The notes beneath the pieces were generated by a model that worked only from the letters and a program-made list of their open reading frames with translations, was not told where the DNA came from and did no database searches. This document shows, one piece after another, positions 11,701-23,146 of a DNA stretch of 64,000 nt (position 1 is its first letter; the number at the start of each line of letters is the position of its first letter). This DNA comes from Collybiopsis luxurians FD-317 M1 (taxonomy: Eukaryota > Basidiomycota > Agaricomycetes > Agaricales > Omphalotaceae), in contig KN834788.1 in assembly GCA_000827265.1 (NCBI GenBank), positions 124,001 to 188,000 on the forward strand, in the 5' to 3' direction. Position numbers and translations under genes: made by a program.

Positions 11701-14040
11701 TACTCTGTCTCTCGTATTCTCTGAGCAGAGGATACTTTGACCACAGATCAAGGATTTGGTTATACAAGCTTACACACTCCCGCCCGTGTATCGTCGCAGT
11801 TTGACGTCCCGCCCTACCCAGGCCCCGATTATCGAGAGTTTGATTATCCGCACACACGAAATACGAAATTCGCATAAAGCTTAAATCGTAACAATGGTGG
11901 TCGGTCGATACAATTGAAATTTACCCCGGAGAAACAGATCCTCATTATATCGCCGGCGGATTTGTGTCTCTGCCGCTGGCTTGACAGATACGCAAGGTGG
12001 GGTTCCTATTGAGACTGCGCCTGGAGGCTTGAGAACTGAGTACTAAGAGCTATTATTAGTAGATGACGCAAGTTTCCTCAGATTGCAATCGTCAAGGGCG
12101 ATCATAAAACCAGCCTTCCCGATCATACCAAGTGCTCAACATAGAGACTCTAGAGATGGTTGTGACAGGAAAAAAAGGCAATAGTTTATCCGGCACAAGC
12201 GACAGAATAAAAGAGCTACTGCAATTTCTTGTTTTTTTGTTGAGCAGTTACAGGTGCCGGTACCGATACGGCCGTTTTCCGTATTCATGAAATTAATTTC
12301 GGAGCGAAGATAGTAGAGTAAGCGCCAGCGCCCATTTCTATTCAATGAAGCGCTTACACGACCATGACATCATGATGATGGCGCGTCTTTACCCTTGTCC
12401 GCTCCTTCGTCCTTTGTACTCGGGATTCTTAATTCCTCGATGATAAACCATCAAGAATATAGACCACTTAATGTTGACGTTGGAAGCATACAGCTCGGGA
12501 GTGAAATCAGGTGTACTTGGTACAAATTTTCCAGAACAGAATTTCTTTGTTATTCTAGCCTTACAGTAACATTGACCAGAGCAACCGAGAACTTCCGTAA
12601 TCAGTGGAGCTATCTTCCGCATTGACAATACCTCCTTGGGCAAACGTAATTTCATCGTCAAAATCCTGCCTCTTTAGCACAGTTCTGACAAACGGTGGGA
12701 GCTAGAAATGATGTGCAGGTTGCCAGGTTTGAGTTACGAGAGTTTCGACATTCAATGATGTAGGAAATCATTGACGGAGTGCAGGTGCTGTCGTATTTTC
12801 AAGCACGCAAAGTAAGCACAGACTGAGCAGTGGCCATGATGAAGTACAGCACCAGATCGAACATGATGCCCCATTCTTGACTTGATAGCTGTCTACTCCT
12901 CTCCCCTTTGGTCGACAGGTGTCGTCTCATACCGTTCAGTGAATGCTGATACAAGCCAACGGAACTTTCTTATCCAGATTCAACAAGCTTACGCCCGGTT
13001 TCTTTTCTGTTTCCCTTCAGTCGGGTTGGGCGGTCATTTAGTACGTTTTGAACCCTGGGTTCTTATTGAGCTGTTTGATACTACTCAAATTTAGCGTGTT
13101 CTCCCTGATTAACGAAAAAGTCACTTTTGCCAAATGCATTCGCACTCACTTGGGTCCTACAGTATTTGGAGTAAAGGTTACTATCTCTTTCTCGTCCGAA
13201 GGAACTTCGGATGACCCCTATGCAACAGATGCATCGGCCATTGGAATAATAGAACCCTCGAATATCCCGCGAGCGTTCTATGAGAAGCTGGAACTCATTC
13301 GGCCGTAGTTAGGATATTTTTTCTGGGAGACTAGACGATACTCCCTAGGTAGTGAGTTCCCGTTGAGTGAGTTACATGTTTAAACGCTCACCTCCTCGTT
13401 CTGTCGTTATCGAGAAGTGTATTTTGAAGAATTCACCGAAATTCACGGTAGTGCTTTCCGCCGATGGCCATTCGACGGACATGTCGAACCTTTGAGCACG
13501 GGTACCATTCACAGATATCCTCTTATGATTCCATTGGACTTTCCGCCCAAGATTATCTCAACATATACAACAGCGTTGGCATCTCATCGCGAAAAATACG
13601 TGCAATGGGGCAATGCCGAATTGACTTCCGCAGTTTCCGTCACTCACCCGCATGTTTTTCAGTGGCCCCCTTCGCGCTAAACCCATTTACTGTGCTTTAC
13701 TTGTACATCAATACCCGGCGGTATCCGTCGATTATGATGTCAACTGCATCTGCATCTCAAATCTCCTTTCTTCAGTCGTATTCTTGACTTGTTGCACGCT
13801 CCTCGCTGACACCTGTTCTCTCCATTGATCGACCCTGCTTACGGCTGTTAATGGCCTATGCGATCGGTGTTGCGAGTGACTTTCGAAGTTAACTGCTATA
13901 AGCTAAATCTGGCGGTCTCGACTGAACAGAATTTGTAACCACTCATCCAGTACGTGAAATCACTTTCCGCAGGTTAATCGCAATCCAAACGGGGATGAGA
14001 ATTATTTGCCAGTGGGGGTAGCTCGGCCTGCACTGTAGCA
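8789..14040. other. Gene-poor 5.2 kb upstream of the PKS
   Basis: No ORF here resembles a known family. A purine-rich tract covers about 9480-9900, with a second patch at 10,370-10,415; read on the minus strand these are CT-rich, as in fungal promoters, but no minus-strand gene starts there. Two segments in the same plus frame, 13,109-13,308 and 13,417-13,680, have protein-like composition (for example GIIEPSNIPRAFYEKL and FEEFTEIHGSAFRRWPF) and could be exons of an unrecognised or decayed gene. This is not asserted. Confidence 0.5.
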
Positions 14041-14048
14041 GTTTATAA
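14041..14048 (+). promoter_or_regulatory. TATA-like box for the PKS gene
   Basis: GTTTATAAAG lies about 90 bp upstream of the PKS start codon at 14,135, at a normal distance for a fungal core promoter. It is inferred from position and sequence only; no pathway-specific regulator site was recognised. Confidence 0.45.
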
Positions 14049-14134
14049 AGTCTTCAAAGGTCGGTTGGTTTTTCACAGCTTCTTTTCACCCTCTCTGTGG
14101 AATATACATACTGTACTTTGGCAGGTAAAATAAA

Positions 14135-17100
14135 ATGAATACTTCAAACGGTACCTCCGAATACTCCGCTGGTTTCACAACCCCGTTGTCCTCAGACTTG
14201 GGGGTTGGTCTATCTGAAGATATCGCTATCATTGGCAGTGAGTGATTCTATCATTATAAGTCCTCTCTTCTCTCCATGTTAGAAGCGGCCAAACTGCCTT
14301 CTCTGACATCTGGGTACTACTTATACACTTGGCTTTAACCCAATCATTTGAGTCGAACGAGTCCTAACACCTACTTTTTCCAGTGTCCTGCCGAACTGCT
14401 GGTGGGAATGATTCCCCCGAGAAGTTGTGGCAATTCTTATTAGATAAGAGGAATGCTTCTGGAGAAGTTCCTCAATGGCGCTGGGAGCCGTGGTTGCGAC
14501 GAGATGTCCGCAATGCAAAGGAAATTAAGAAGACTCTTTCAAGGGGATACTTTATCGAAGACCTAGAAAATTTCGACGCTGCATTTTTTGGTATCTCTCC
14601 AAAGTAAGTTCGAACATCTCATACCCTCTTTACGATCTTCTTCCTCATTCACGGGGAAGGATTCGGGTCCGTACGCCTATATATTTCAAACTCATTCTGA
14701 TTCCTTTGTATAGGGAAGCTGAACAAATGGATCCTCACCAACGTCTAGGCCTCGAACTGAGTTGGGAAGCCTTGGAAAACGCCGGAATTGATCCCAAAAG
14801 TCTTGCAGGCTCGACCACAGCCGTCTTTATGGGTGTTGACTCGGATGACTACTCTCGCTTACTGCTTGAGGATCTTCCTAACCTCGACGCATGGATGGGC
14901 ATCGGCACAGCACCCCATGGTATTCCTAATCGAATCTCCTACCACTTGGATCTTATGGGACCTAGCACCGCAGTCGATTGTGCTTGTGCTTCTTCCCTTA
15001 CTGCCATACATTTGGGATGTAAGGCCATCGCCAACAACGAGTCCAAAGTTGCTATTGTAGGTGGTGTTAATGTGCAACTCGCACCGGCGATGACGCACAT
15101 GTTGGGCAGAGCAGGTGTGCTCTCTCCTGAAGGTATATGCCGCTCGTTTGATGATGAAGCCAATGGTTACGGTCGCGGCGAAGGGGGTGGGGTTGTGATC
15201 CTGAAAAATTTTGCTGCTGCTCTAGCCGATGGAGACAATATCCTTGCTCTCATCCGAGGAAGTGCTTTGGCTCAGGATGGAAAGACCAATGGTATCATGG
15301 CTCCTAATTCAAAGGCTCAAGCTTTGGTTGCCAAACAAGCATTGGAGCGAGCAGGTTTTGATCCCCTTTCAGTCTCCTTCATCGAACTTCATGCAACTTC
15401 CACCGCCGTTGGCGATCCTACCGAGATCTCCGCAATTGAATCCATCTATGGCGCAGGTGCTGGCAGAGGCCCCGGCAACCCAGTAATGATAGGCTCCGTC
15501 AAGCCGAATGTCGGTCATTTAGAGGCCGCTGCAGGTGTTATCGGACTTGTGAAGACAGTACTCGCCGTAAACAAGGGACAATTAGCGCCGCAGACTCTTC
15601 TTAACAAGCTTAATTCGCGAGTAGACTGGGAAAAGTCTGGTCTGCGTGTTGTCCGGGATATAATGGACTGGCCAAATGACATCAGACCCAGAAGAGCTGC
15701 GGTCTGCTCATACGGTTATGGTGGCTCGGTTTCTCATGCTGTCGTAGAGGAATTTATTGGTGGGACTTCGTTCCCAAATTTTGTAGAAAGGCAGGCTTCA
15801 ACCGCGGGGCCTACTGTTCTCGTGCTCTCGGCTCAGCAGGAAAAGAGGTTGGCGATACAGGCCACAATCCTGGCGGAATGGCTCTCGTCTCCTGCTGGAA
15901 AGACTGAAGATCTGAATGCAGTTGCAAACACTCTGGCTCAACGTCGTGCCCACCACGATTATAGAGTTGCATTGGTTGTTAATAACCACGAAGAGGCTAT
16001 TGAATCACTCAACAAGTTCGCTGCTGGGACCCAAGACAACACCGACATCCCATCGTCGGGGCGAGTGTTGAATGATAGCACCGGTTTATCGAGACATGCC
16101 GTCTGGGTATTTTCAGGTCATGGCGCTCAGTGGACCAACATGGGGAAGGAGTTGATCCATAAACCTATCTTCCGCCAAGCCATCGATTTATTAGAGCCCA
16201 TATACCAGGTTGAAGCTGGATTTTCCCTCATCGTTGCTCTTGAAAACGGTGACTTTGACAGCTCCGAAAGAGTTCAGACCGTCACTTACGCCATCCAAAT
16301 TGGGCTCAGCGAGGTTCTCAAATCGATTGGGGTTCATCCTCGGGCGATCATTGGTCACTCTGTGGGAGAGATTGCAGCTTCGGTTGTTGCTGGTTGCCTA
16401 ACCGCTGAAGAAGGTGCATTAGTGGTGATCCGAAGAGCCAAACTCTATGCACGAGTACAGGGACTCGGGGGAATGGCACTAGTTAATCGTCCATTTGATC
16501 AAGCCAAGGAAGATCTCGGAGATCGAAAGGATTTGGTTGTTGCCATTGACTCTTCACCCTCCACCTGCGTAGTTAGTGGTGAAGAGGCAGCAGTGGCGAA
16601 GTACGTCGAGGATCTTAAGGCTCTTGGCGTCAAGACCTTCCGCGTCAAGACAGATGTTGCCTTTCACAGTCCTATGCTCGACCAACTTTCTGAGCCTCTC
16701 AGACAGGCTTTGGCTGATTCTCTCTATCCTCGTCCAGCTCAGATCCCTCTCTATTCGACTTCCAACAGCAACCGGAGGACAAGGGAGACGCGAGACGTTG
16801 AATACTGGGTCCATAATATGGTCAGCCCTGTCCATCTCAAATCAGCTGTCACTGCCGCCGTGGAAGACGGCTATCGCATTTTCATGGAGGTATCGTCCCA
16901 CCCAATTGTTTTACATTCAATCGATGAAACATTGGTTTCACAAAACCTGGCTGAGAATGAGTTTACGACTATCCCCACCATGAAACGAGGAGATTCAGCA
17001 ATCAAGAGCATTATGAGCACCGTAACACAATTATACTGCAAGGGCGTTCACATTAATTTCGAAGAGCAGCTTGGTCCCAAGCAATTTTGGTCCAAGAACG

Positions 17101-19829
17101 TTCCCCTCACACCGTGGGTTCACAAGCCATTTTGGAAACACGTAGAAACAGGCCCACTAGGTGAAGGCATGACTCACGATGTAGAAAAGCACACTCTACT
17201 CGGTCAACGAGTTGCCGTCGCAGGTACAGATACAGTTGTGTACACAACTAAACTTGACGAGAAGACTAAGCCTTTCCCTGGAACTCATCCTCTACATGGA
17301 ACGGAGATTATTCCGGCCGCTGTCTATATCAACACATTCCACTATGCAACTGGAGGTACGGAGTTATCTAATATCAGCTTGCGCATCCCTGTCTCCTGTA
17401 AGTCACAAACTTCGTCAAGGTTGTTAAATTTCTAAATATTTAGCACAGTCGGTGCTGAAACTCGGAACGTACAAATAATTGTGCAAGGCGATGCAATCAG
17501 TGTTGCCTCTAGTGCAGCTTCGGAGGCAGATAATCCCAATCGAACTTGGGTATCCCATAGTTCAGCTAAATGGACTATATCTCCTGAAACTATAGACGTT
17601 GACCAGCCATTCGACATTGATTCCATCAAGAAGAGGATTGGTATCCTCTTGCCAAACAACTTCTCTGTGGATTACCTTACCAGTATTGGGGTGACCGGAA
17701 TCGGTTTCCCATGGCAAGTCATTGAGCACTATGGCAATGAGAAGGAAATGATTGCTAAAGTCGATCTGGACCCAAGTTCCGAGAAACTCACTTGGGACGA
17801 GTACTCATGGGCGCCCATACTTGATGCCGCAACGTCGGTGGGATCTACGATCTTCTTCCGTGATCCTAGATTGCGTCTCGTCTCTAATATCGATAAGGTC
17901 AATCTCTATTCAGCTGAACCTATTCCCAAGATTGGTTATCTGTACGTCGAGGCTGTGGATGATACCAAGGGACCGACTACCCACGTCAGCATCCTTAACG
18001 AGCAAGGACTTCTGTTAGCCAAGTTCACGTCCATGCGATTTGCCGAAGTGGAAGGTGCCAGCGGAACTGGAGGTGGTGTGGATAGTCTCGTTCATCAAGT
18101 CTCCTGGATTCCTCCCAAATTTTCGGAAAAGCCGCGCGCAATGAACCAGGTAGTTCTGATCTCAACGCGGTCAGAAATCCAGGCAGAATATGCCACACAG
18201 CTAGGACCTCAAACTAGGATCTTTAGTTTGAATAGTGCGGAAGAGCTGGAGGCGTGTTCCGACATTTTAACCGCTCTAAGTGAGCAGGGTAGCGCTGTCA
18301 TCTACATTCCAGATTCTGTCGACTCCCTTGAAAAGGTGCCTGCGGCTTCCAAAGATTATATTTGGCAGACGACCAGCATAGCCAAACTCCTCATTGAAAA
18401 ATCCCTCACCTCGACTTGCAAACTTTTTATATTCACTGATCGCGTATACGCTGGTGAGAATGCAACAGGACTTTCTCAGAGTGCTCTTCACGGTCTTGGT
18501 CGCATTATTGCTTCTGAACATCCGGATGTTTGGGGAGGCTTGATCGATATGGAGTTCCTTTCTATGTTCCCATCTTTGGTGGTGAAATACGTTCAGAATT
18601 ACGACGTAATTCGTTTCATCGACGGAATGCCACGACGAGCCATTATGCGACCTCTATCCAGAGATCAGCGCTATACGCCTCAGAATGCCAAAACGCTTCT
18701 TCCTCGAGCTCAGGGAACTTATGTGATTACAGGAGGTTTTGGAGAATTGGGTCTCGAAACTATCAACTTCTTGATAGCGAAAGGTGCTCGCCGTATCGTG
18801 GTGGTGTCCCGCAGTGGACTCCCTCCTCGCAATACCTGGCCAAGTCGCGCTGCCACTGATACTAAATTTGCAACCTTGATTAGCTCGATTGAGGAGTTCG
18901 AGCGTTCGGGTGCTACCATCTACGCTTTACAGCTAGATATATCCGCTCCCAGTGCATCGGACGATTTGCTAAAGGCACTGGATAAATTTTGCCTCCCCCC
19001 AGTCCTCGGTGTAATCCATGCAGCAGGAGTACTAGACGACAACCTACTTCTACACACTAGTCGAGATTCCTTCGGTCGCGTTTTGGCACCTAAGATTGAT
19101 GGAGCTCTTGCTCTACATAGCGCATTCCCTCCAGGCACTTTGGACTTCTTTATTCTTTTCTCCAGCATCGGTCAGCTCGTTGGGATTACAGGTCAAGCAT
19201 CTTACGGCTCTGGAAACGCTTTCCTTGATGGACTGGCGCTGTATCGTCGTACTCACGGCGACAACGCTGTTGCTTTCCAATGGACTTCCTGGCGCGGTAA
19301 AGGCATGGCAACGGGCGAATTTTCAATGCTGGAAGTGCATAGCAAGGGAATCACTGATATCTCTACCGAGGAAGCTTTCCGCGCATGGGAGCATATCGGA
19401 AAGTTCGATATTGAGAGCGCTGTAGTGACACGATGTCTCCCCGTTGACGAAGGCGAGGAGGTACCTGTGCAGATACTCGAACAAGTCGTTGTGCGCAGAA
19501 CTAGATCTAGTGCTTCCACTAGTGAGGAGTCTGGTCACGATAATTCGGCTAATGCGCGCCCCACGTCTCCGGCTGAGCTGGAAAAATGGCTCAATATCAA
19601 GATTCGGGAGTGCATTTGCGCGGTTCTAATGATACCCGATATCGACGAGATTGACCCCGTTGTACCTTTGGCAGAAATGGGCGTTGATAGTGTCATGACA
19701 GTGGCGCTCAGACAAAAGCTACAATCTGCACTAAAGGTGAAGGTTCCTCCGACCTTGACGTGGAATCATCCAACTGTTAATCACCTCGTTCCGTGGTTCA
19801 CGTCGAAGTTCAAGGAGTTATCAGATTAG
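14135..19829 (+). CDS. 6-methylsalicylic acid synthase-type PKS, 1795 aa
   Basis: Four exons (14,135-14,237; 14,384-14,603; 14,714-17,397; 17,449-19,829) give 5388 nt in frame. The N-terminal ketosynthase has its active Cys at about residue 199 in [20 protein letters not shown] instead of HGTGT, and [10 protein letters not shown]. The acyltransferase follows with GHGAQW and nucleophile Ser ~656 in GHSVGE. The hotdog TH/DH domain has [12 protein letters not shown] with His ~969. The ketoreductase has TGGFGELG at ~1430 and Tyr ~1588 in YGSGN. The ACP carries the phosphopantetheine Ser ~1750 in GVDSV. There is no methyltransferase, enoylreductase or C-terminal thioesterase. Order, length and motifs match fungal 6-MSAS, which builds a tetraketide from acetyl- and malonyl-CoA with one NADPH reduction; 6-methylsalicylate is the expected product by family, not shown here. 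All catalytic motifs are intact. Intron 3 uses the second acceptor (CACAG), because the first breaks frame. Confidence 0.93.
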
Positions 19830-20838
19830 AAGTTTTCTGAGTAGTTTTCTTTACAATATTTGTGGAGCTAGATTGGGAGCGCGAGCTTATTCTAGAGATT
19901 TTCACTCGCTACATGCACTTAGACACAATTGAGTATTTCATTAGACCAATTGTGAAGGTCGTGCTTGCTTACCGAATAGAATCTGAGTTCCAGTGATCCA
20001 AACACGGGTGACAAAAGGGCACAACAAAATGAGAAGACAAATGAGACTAAGCCGAGAGGTGTAGATCACTGGAACGCACCACGTTTTGACCATAGCATTT
20101 GCTATTTGGTACCGACCGACAACAAATACCCATTCAACCTCCCGGAGCGATCCATGAATATCCAGTGCGGTGAGCTACAGGCTAGAGAGCCTGTGTAAAA
20201 AGAGATGGATACCATCACGAAAGATGATCGACGGTATTGGCAATGTGAGGACGATTCAGGCATTATTACTTGACGGAACGTAGCGGGTTTTTCGACTTCG
20301 TTTTTGTCTATCTGAGATCCTCGCCAACTTGATGGTGCCAGTCATTCAGACTTACAAGCAAGTCTCCAGTAGCCAGTGCAAGATGGAAAAGGCAAAATCA
20401 GTCGAATAATCATGGGCGAATTTGTCTTTGTTGAGGTAAGCTGGAAACTGTTAAATCGAGCCCGATGGCATATATCGAATGTTATCGCCTTGTCAAATGC
20501 CATACAGAATAGAGGGATGGGTTCTGCTCGCCTAAAACTTGATAGAAGTACAGCGCTTACGAACGGGCACGTGCGAGGTCCAAACAAGACGAATTTGATC
20601 GGGCTGCGAGCGTGAATTGGGAGCTGAGATTGTGAAGGACGGGAAACAAGTTATTATTTTCTCATTCCTGTCTTGCGGGTTCTCAAGTTGAGCTGGACGA
20701 CAAAATAAATAGTCAATGGCTGTGAGCACGCCAGCCCAATTCTCAAACAATCCAGTCAAATTCAACCAGTTGAATAGTCGATACACAGAAACCTGATACT
20801 AATCATTACTAACAATCTTCCTAATCTCTCGTCACCAT
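19830..20838. other. PKS 3' flank, no gene seen
   Basis: Convergent spacing between the PKS and the minus-strand secreted-protein gene. It holds a perfect 12-bp inverted repeat (GTTCCAGTGATC at 19,989-20,000 and its complement at 20,064-20,075). ORFs here are short and overlapping. Confidence 0.5.
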
Positions 20839-21216
20839 TTAGCACTGAAGCTGACCACATTGGACGCAGCTATCCCGGACACCGTAGTTACAAGTTTTTC
20901 CGGTCTGAGCATTGCATTCGAAGACATGCCCGTTAGTGCAAGCAGGGTTGATAGCGTCGTTGCCACAGAATTGGCCTTGACCTCCAATGCAGGCGCAGTC
21001 AGAAGGGATACAAGCACGCTATCCGGATCACTAAGTAAGCACGAGAGATATATCAAACCGCAAACTGAAGATACGTACTGCATCCAGTCCTCCTAGAGCA
21101 GTAACAGGAGCAGCAACGAAAGCAGTGGTGAAGGAGGCGAAGACAGCGAAAAACTGACAGTATCCATTCATCAGACAATTGTAAAAGCCAGGTGCATGGG
21201 AGATGCTCGCCTTCAT
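20839..21216 (-). CDS. Small secreted ten-cysteine protein, 86 aa
   Basis: On the minus strand, exons 21,211-21,216, 21,079-21,153 and 20,839-21,018 join to a 261-nt frame. The product opens with a textbook signal peptide (MKFFAVFASFTTAF, probable cleavage after APVTA). It continues with a compact domain holding ten cysteines (spacing C-x4-C-x-C-x7-C-x8-C-x7-C-x7-C-x7-C-x2-C-x4-C) and ends in Cys. Such proteins are exported and disulphide-bonded; in fungi many are effectors or cell-wall-active, but no named family was recognised. The first intron would use a GC donor (GCGAGC...CAG, 57 bp). Without it, translation from the same ATG gives a longer and poorer leader, and the in-frame Met at about 21,174 is a third option. 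The second intron uses the acceptor GGATAG, because the nearer TTAG gives an immediate stop. A TATA box lies about 70 bp upstream. Confidence 0.7.
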
Positions 21217-21283
21217 TTTTCAGGTGTAGATGAATTGGGAATTGGTAGTTGTTGGAACTGGGGAAAGTTCTATTAAGGCAGAG

Positions 21284-21292
21284 CCTTTTATA
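21284..21292 (-). promoter_or_regulatory. TATA box for the secreted-protein gene
   Basis: Minus-strand TATAAAAGG, about 70 bp before the ATG at 21,216. A strong consensus at the right distance, which supports this small gene being real. Confidence 0.55.
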
Positions 21293-22402
21293 CCTTTTCA
21301 AATAGTCGCGACTCGTCAATTTGTTGATCTTTTGGTCCGGCTATGTTCGCAAACGCCAAAGAGGAAAAAAAAATTAGCAGTCCAGTTACCATCCCATTCG
21401 GACCACGTTGAATTCAGCCACTTCGTTCTTGACAGTTGTAACAGTAAAGACCTGGTACTTGTTCGACATTGAAAGCTTGCTGCAAGAACGGAGTGGAGCT
21501 TGCAATGGGACACACCGTCCCATTTGAATCTCTTGAAAAGTGGAGTGTTTGAACTTCAATTTATTTTACGTTTTAACAGGGATAGATTCACCTCGAAATT
21601 CAGAAGGATGCAAGTACAGAGCCTCCCAACTAAGTCACGTATCAGCCACTTAGGAGCAATATGAATCTATCGCTTCAGTTAGTATGTACTTACTCACTGG
21701 TGAAGCGTTCATGCATATCAAAATGAGATTGCCTCGAAACCATCTTGTCAAACCCAACGCCATTGCATACTAGTCTTGGCATCCACCCGCTCCACCTAGA
21801 TTTAACCTCACAAAATCTGTTCATCCGAACAGGCAAGTCCACTTTGAATTTGAAGTTTAGAGCCAAGTACCTCCTAGTACCCTCAAACGGCCATTGCAGT
21901 GTCTCGAGAAGACATGTGTAGATATGTGCGGCCTGATCTAAACTGTGGAGCCGCAGCAGCGTACTACGTTCAACCGACGATATCTATTGGCATCCGAAAC
22001 GACAGTATTTAGTTTTGAAGACGGCGAGATGACCCATGGTCCCTCTCTTCGTTTTTGACTTACATGTTGACCCTTGGCTGGATGAAAGCCTTGTCTTCTA
22101 GCCAAGAACGGCACTGCGTCATCTGAAAACAAGATGAGGTAAGTAAACATTGGACGGAGAGAGATTCTGGAATTGTCGGAAAGCCGAACGACAGAGGCAT
22201 TTCTGAATGTATGTCATTTAATCATTGGTGCATGGAGCGCTGAAGTTGGAGCGAGGTTGGTGTTGAATCTTCCTGTCCGTCGCACTCGGTGCTCTCCACC
22301 TCACCTCACAACTTTGCGCATTTTTCATTCGCATGGTATTTTTTTTTCGAGGACCACAGCCCAAAGCCTGTATCAGCACTGTTATTCACTCCTACAGATT
22401 CA
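21293..22402. other. Intergenic, no gene seen
   Basis: Divergent or convergent flank between two minus-strand genes. Short ORFs only; no repeats or RNA genes were recognised. Confidence 0.5.
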
Positions 22403-23001
22403 TTATTCATTCGTACACTCCAAAATCCATGTACAAGGTAATACCCAACCGCAGATTTCCTTTACCAAAATTGAATCTTCTCTTAATCCTCTCCACATGT
22501 GTTCCATACCCAAAAAGTCCAATCGACGCAAACCCTCACCAAGAGCACTTCCAGGTACCCCTGGCACTTGGCTACGATTCCGTCTATATGCCTGCGATAC
22601 AAGGCTTTGCCTTGTTGCAGACAGACTTTCATAAATTGCTCTTCCGCACTTCTCACGCATGGAATTAGCTAGACCGTCTATTAGATCACCGCAAGTGACT
22701 CCGAGGTTTATGTCAGAGGCAGGGATTTCAAATGTGAATGGGAAGATGTGGGAGATAAGTCGCATGCAAGTGACGCGAGGAAAGGTTGCTGGATTATCTC
22801 GTCCTTCCGACCAGGTGGAATCGGTGCTGTCGATAGAACGTTGAACCATATAAGATGCCAATAGCATATTCCAGGTGAGGTATTCGCGGCGCTCTTGCTC
22901 TGGTCGGGCTTGAGCCGGAGTCTGAGCGGGTATGAGAAGAGGATTGAGTTTTGGTTGGACTTTGAGAACGCTGACAAGTAAAGGATCGAGGACTGGCCCA
23001 T
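22403..23001 (-). CDS. DUF6699-domain protein (5' exon unresolved)
   Basis: A continuous minus-strand frame from the acceptor just above 23,001 (CGCTGTAG) to the stop at 22,403 encodes about 199 residues. It begins DGPVLDPLLV, continues VQPKLNPLLIP and REYLTWNMLLASYM, then FPRVTCMRLISHIFPFTFEI, VTCGDLIDGL, a helix with QAYRRNRS, a PGVPGS-LGEGLRRLDFLG segment, and a last strand LPCTWILEC. This is the usual layout of the fungal DUF6699 domain, a small alpha/beta domain of unknown function common in Agaricomycetes. The first exon must lie above 23,050; two short candidates exist but the phase does not decide between them. The frame shows no disruption. Confidence 0.75.
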
Positions 23002-23146
23002 CTACAGCGATAACTCATCAGATATCTTAAGAGGACAATAAATAAAGCGCACAATAGGGACCGGCTGCAAAATCATATGCCGAACTAGGAAGGAAGAAGT
23101 GAATATCTGATATCTGATTGGCATGAGTTGCGGCGTATCCAAAGTT

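Noticed and set aside
14135..19829. PKS considered as an orsellinate-type or highly reducing enzyme
   Set aside because: No SAT, PT or TE domains (non-reducing) and no ER or MT domains (highly reducing); the hotdog and HATST motifs fit 6-MSAS.
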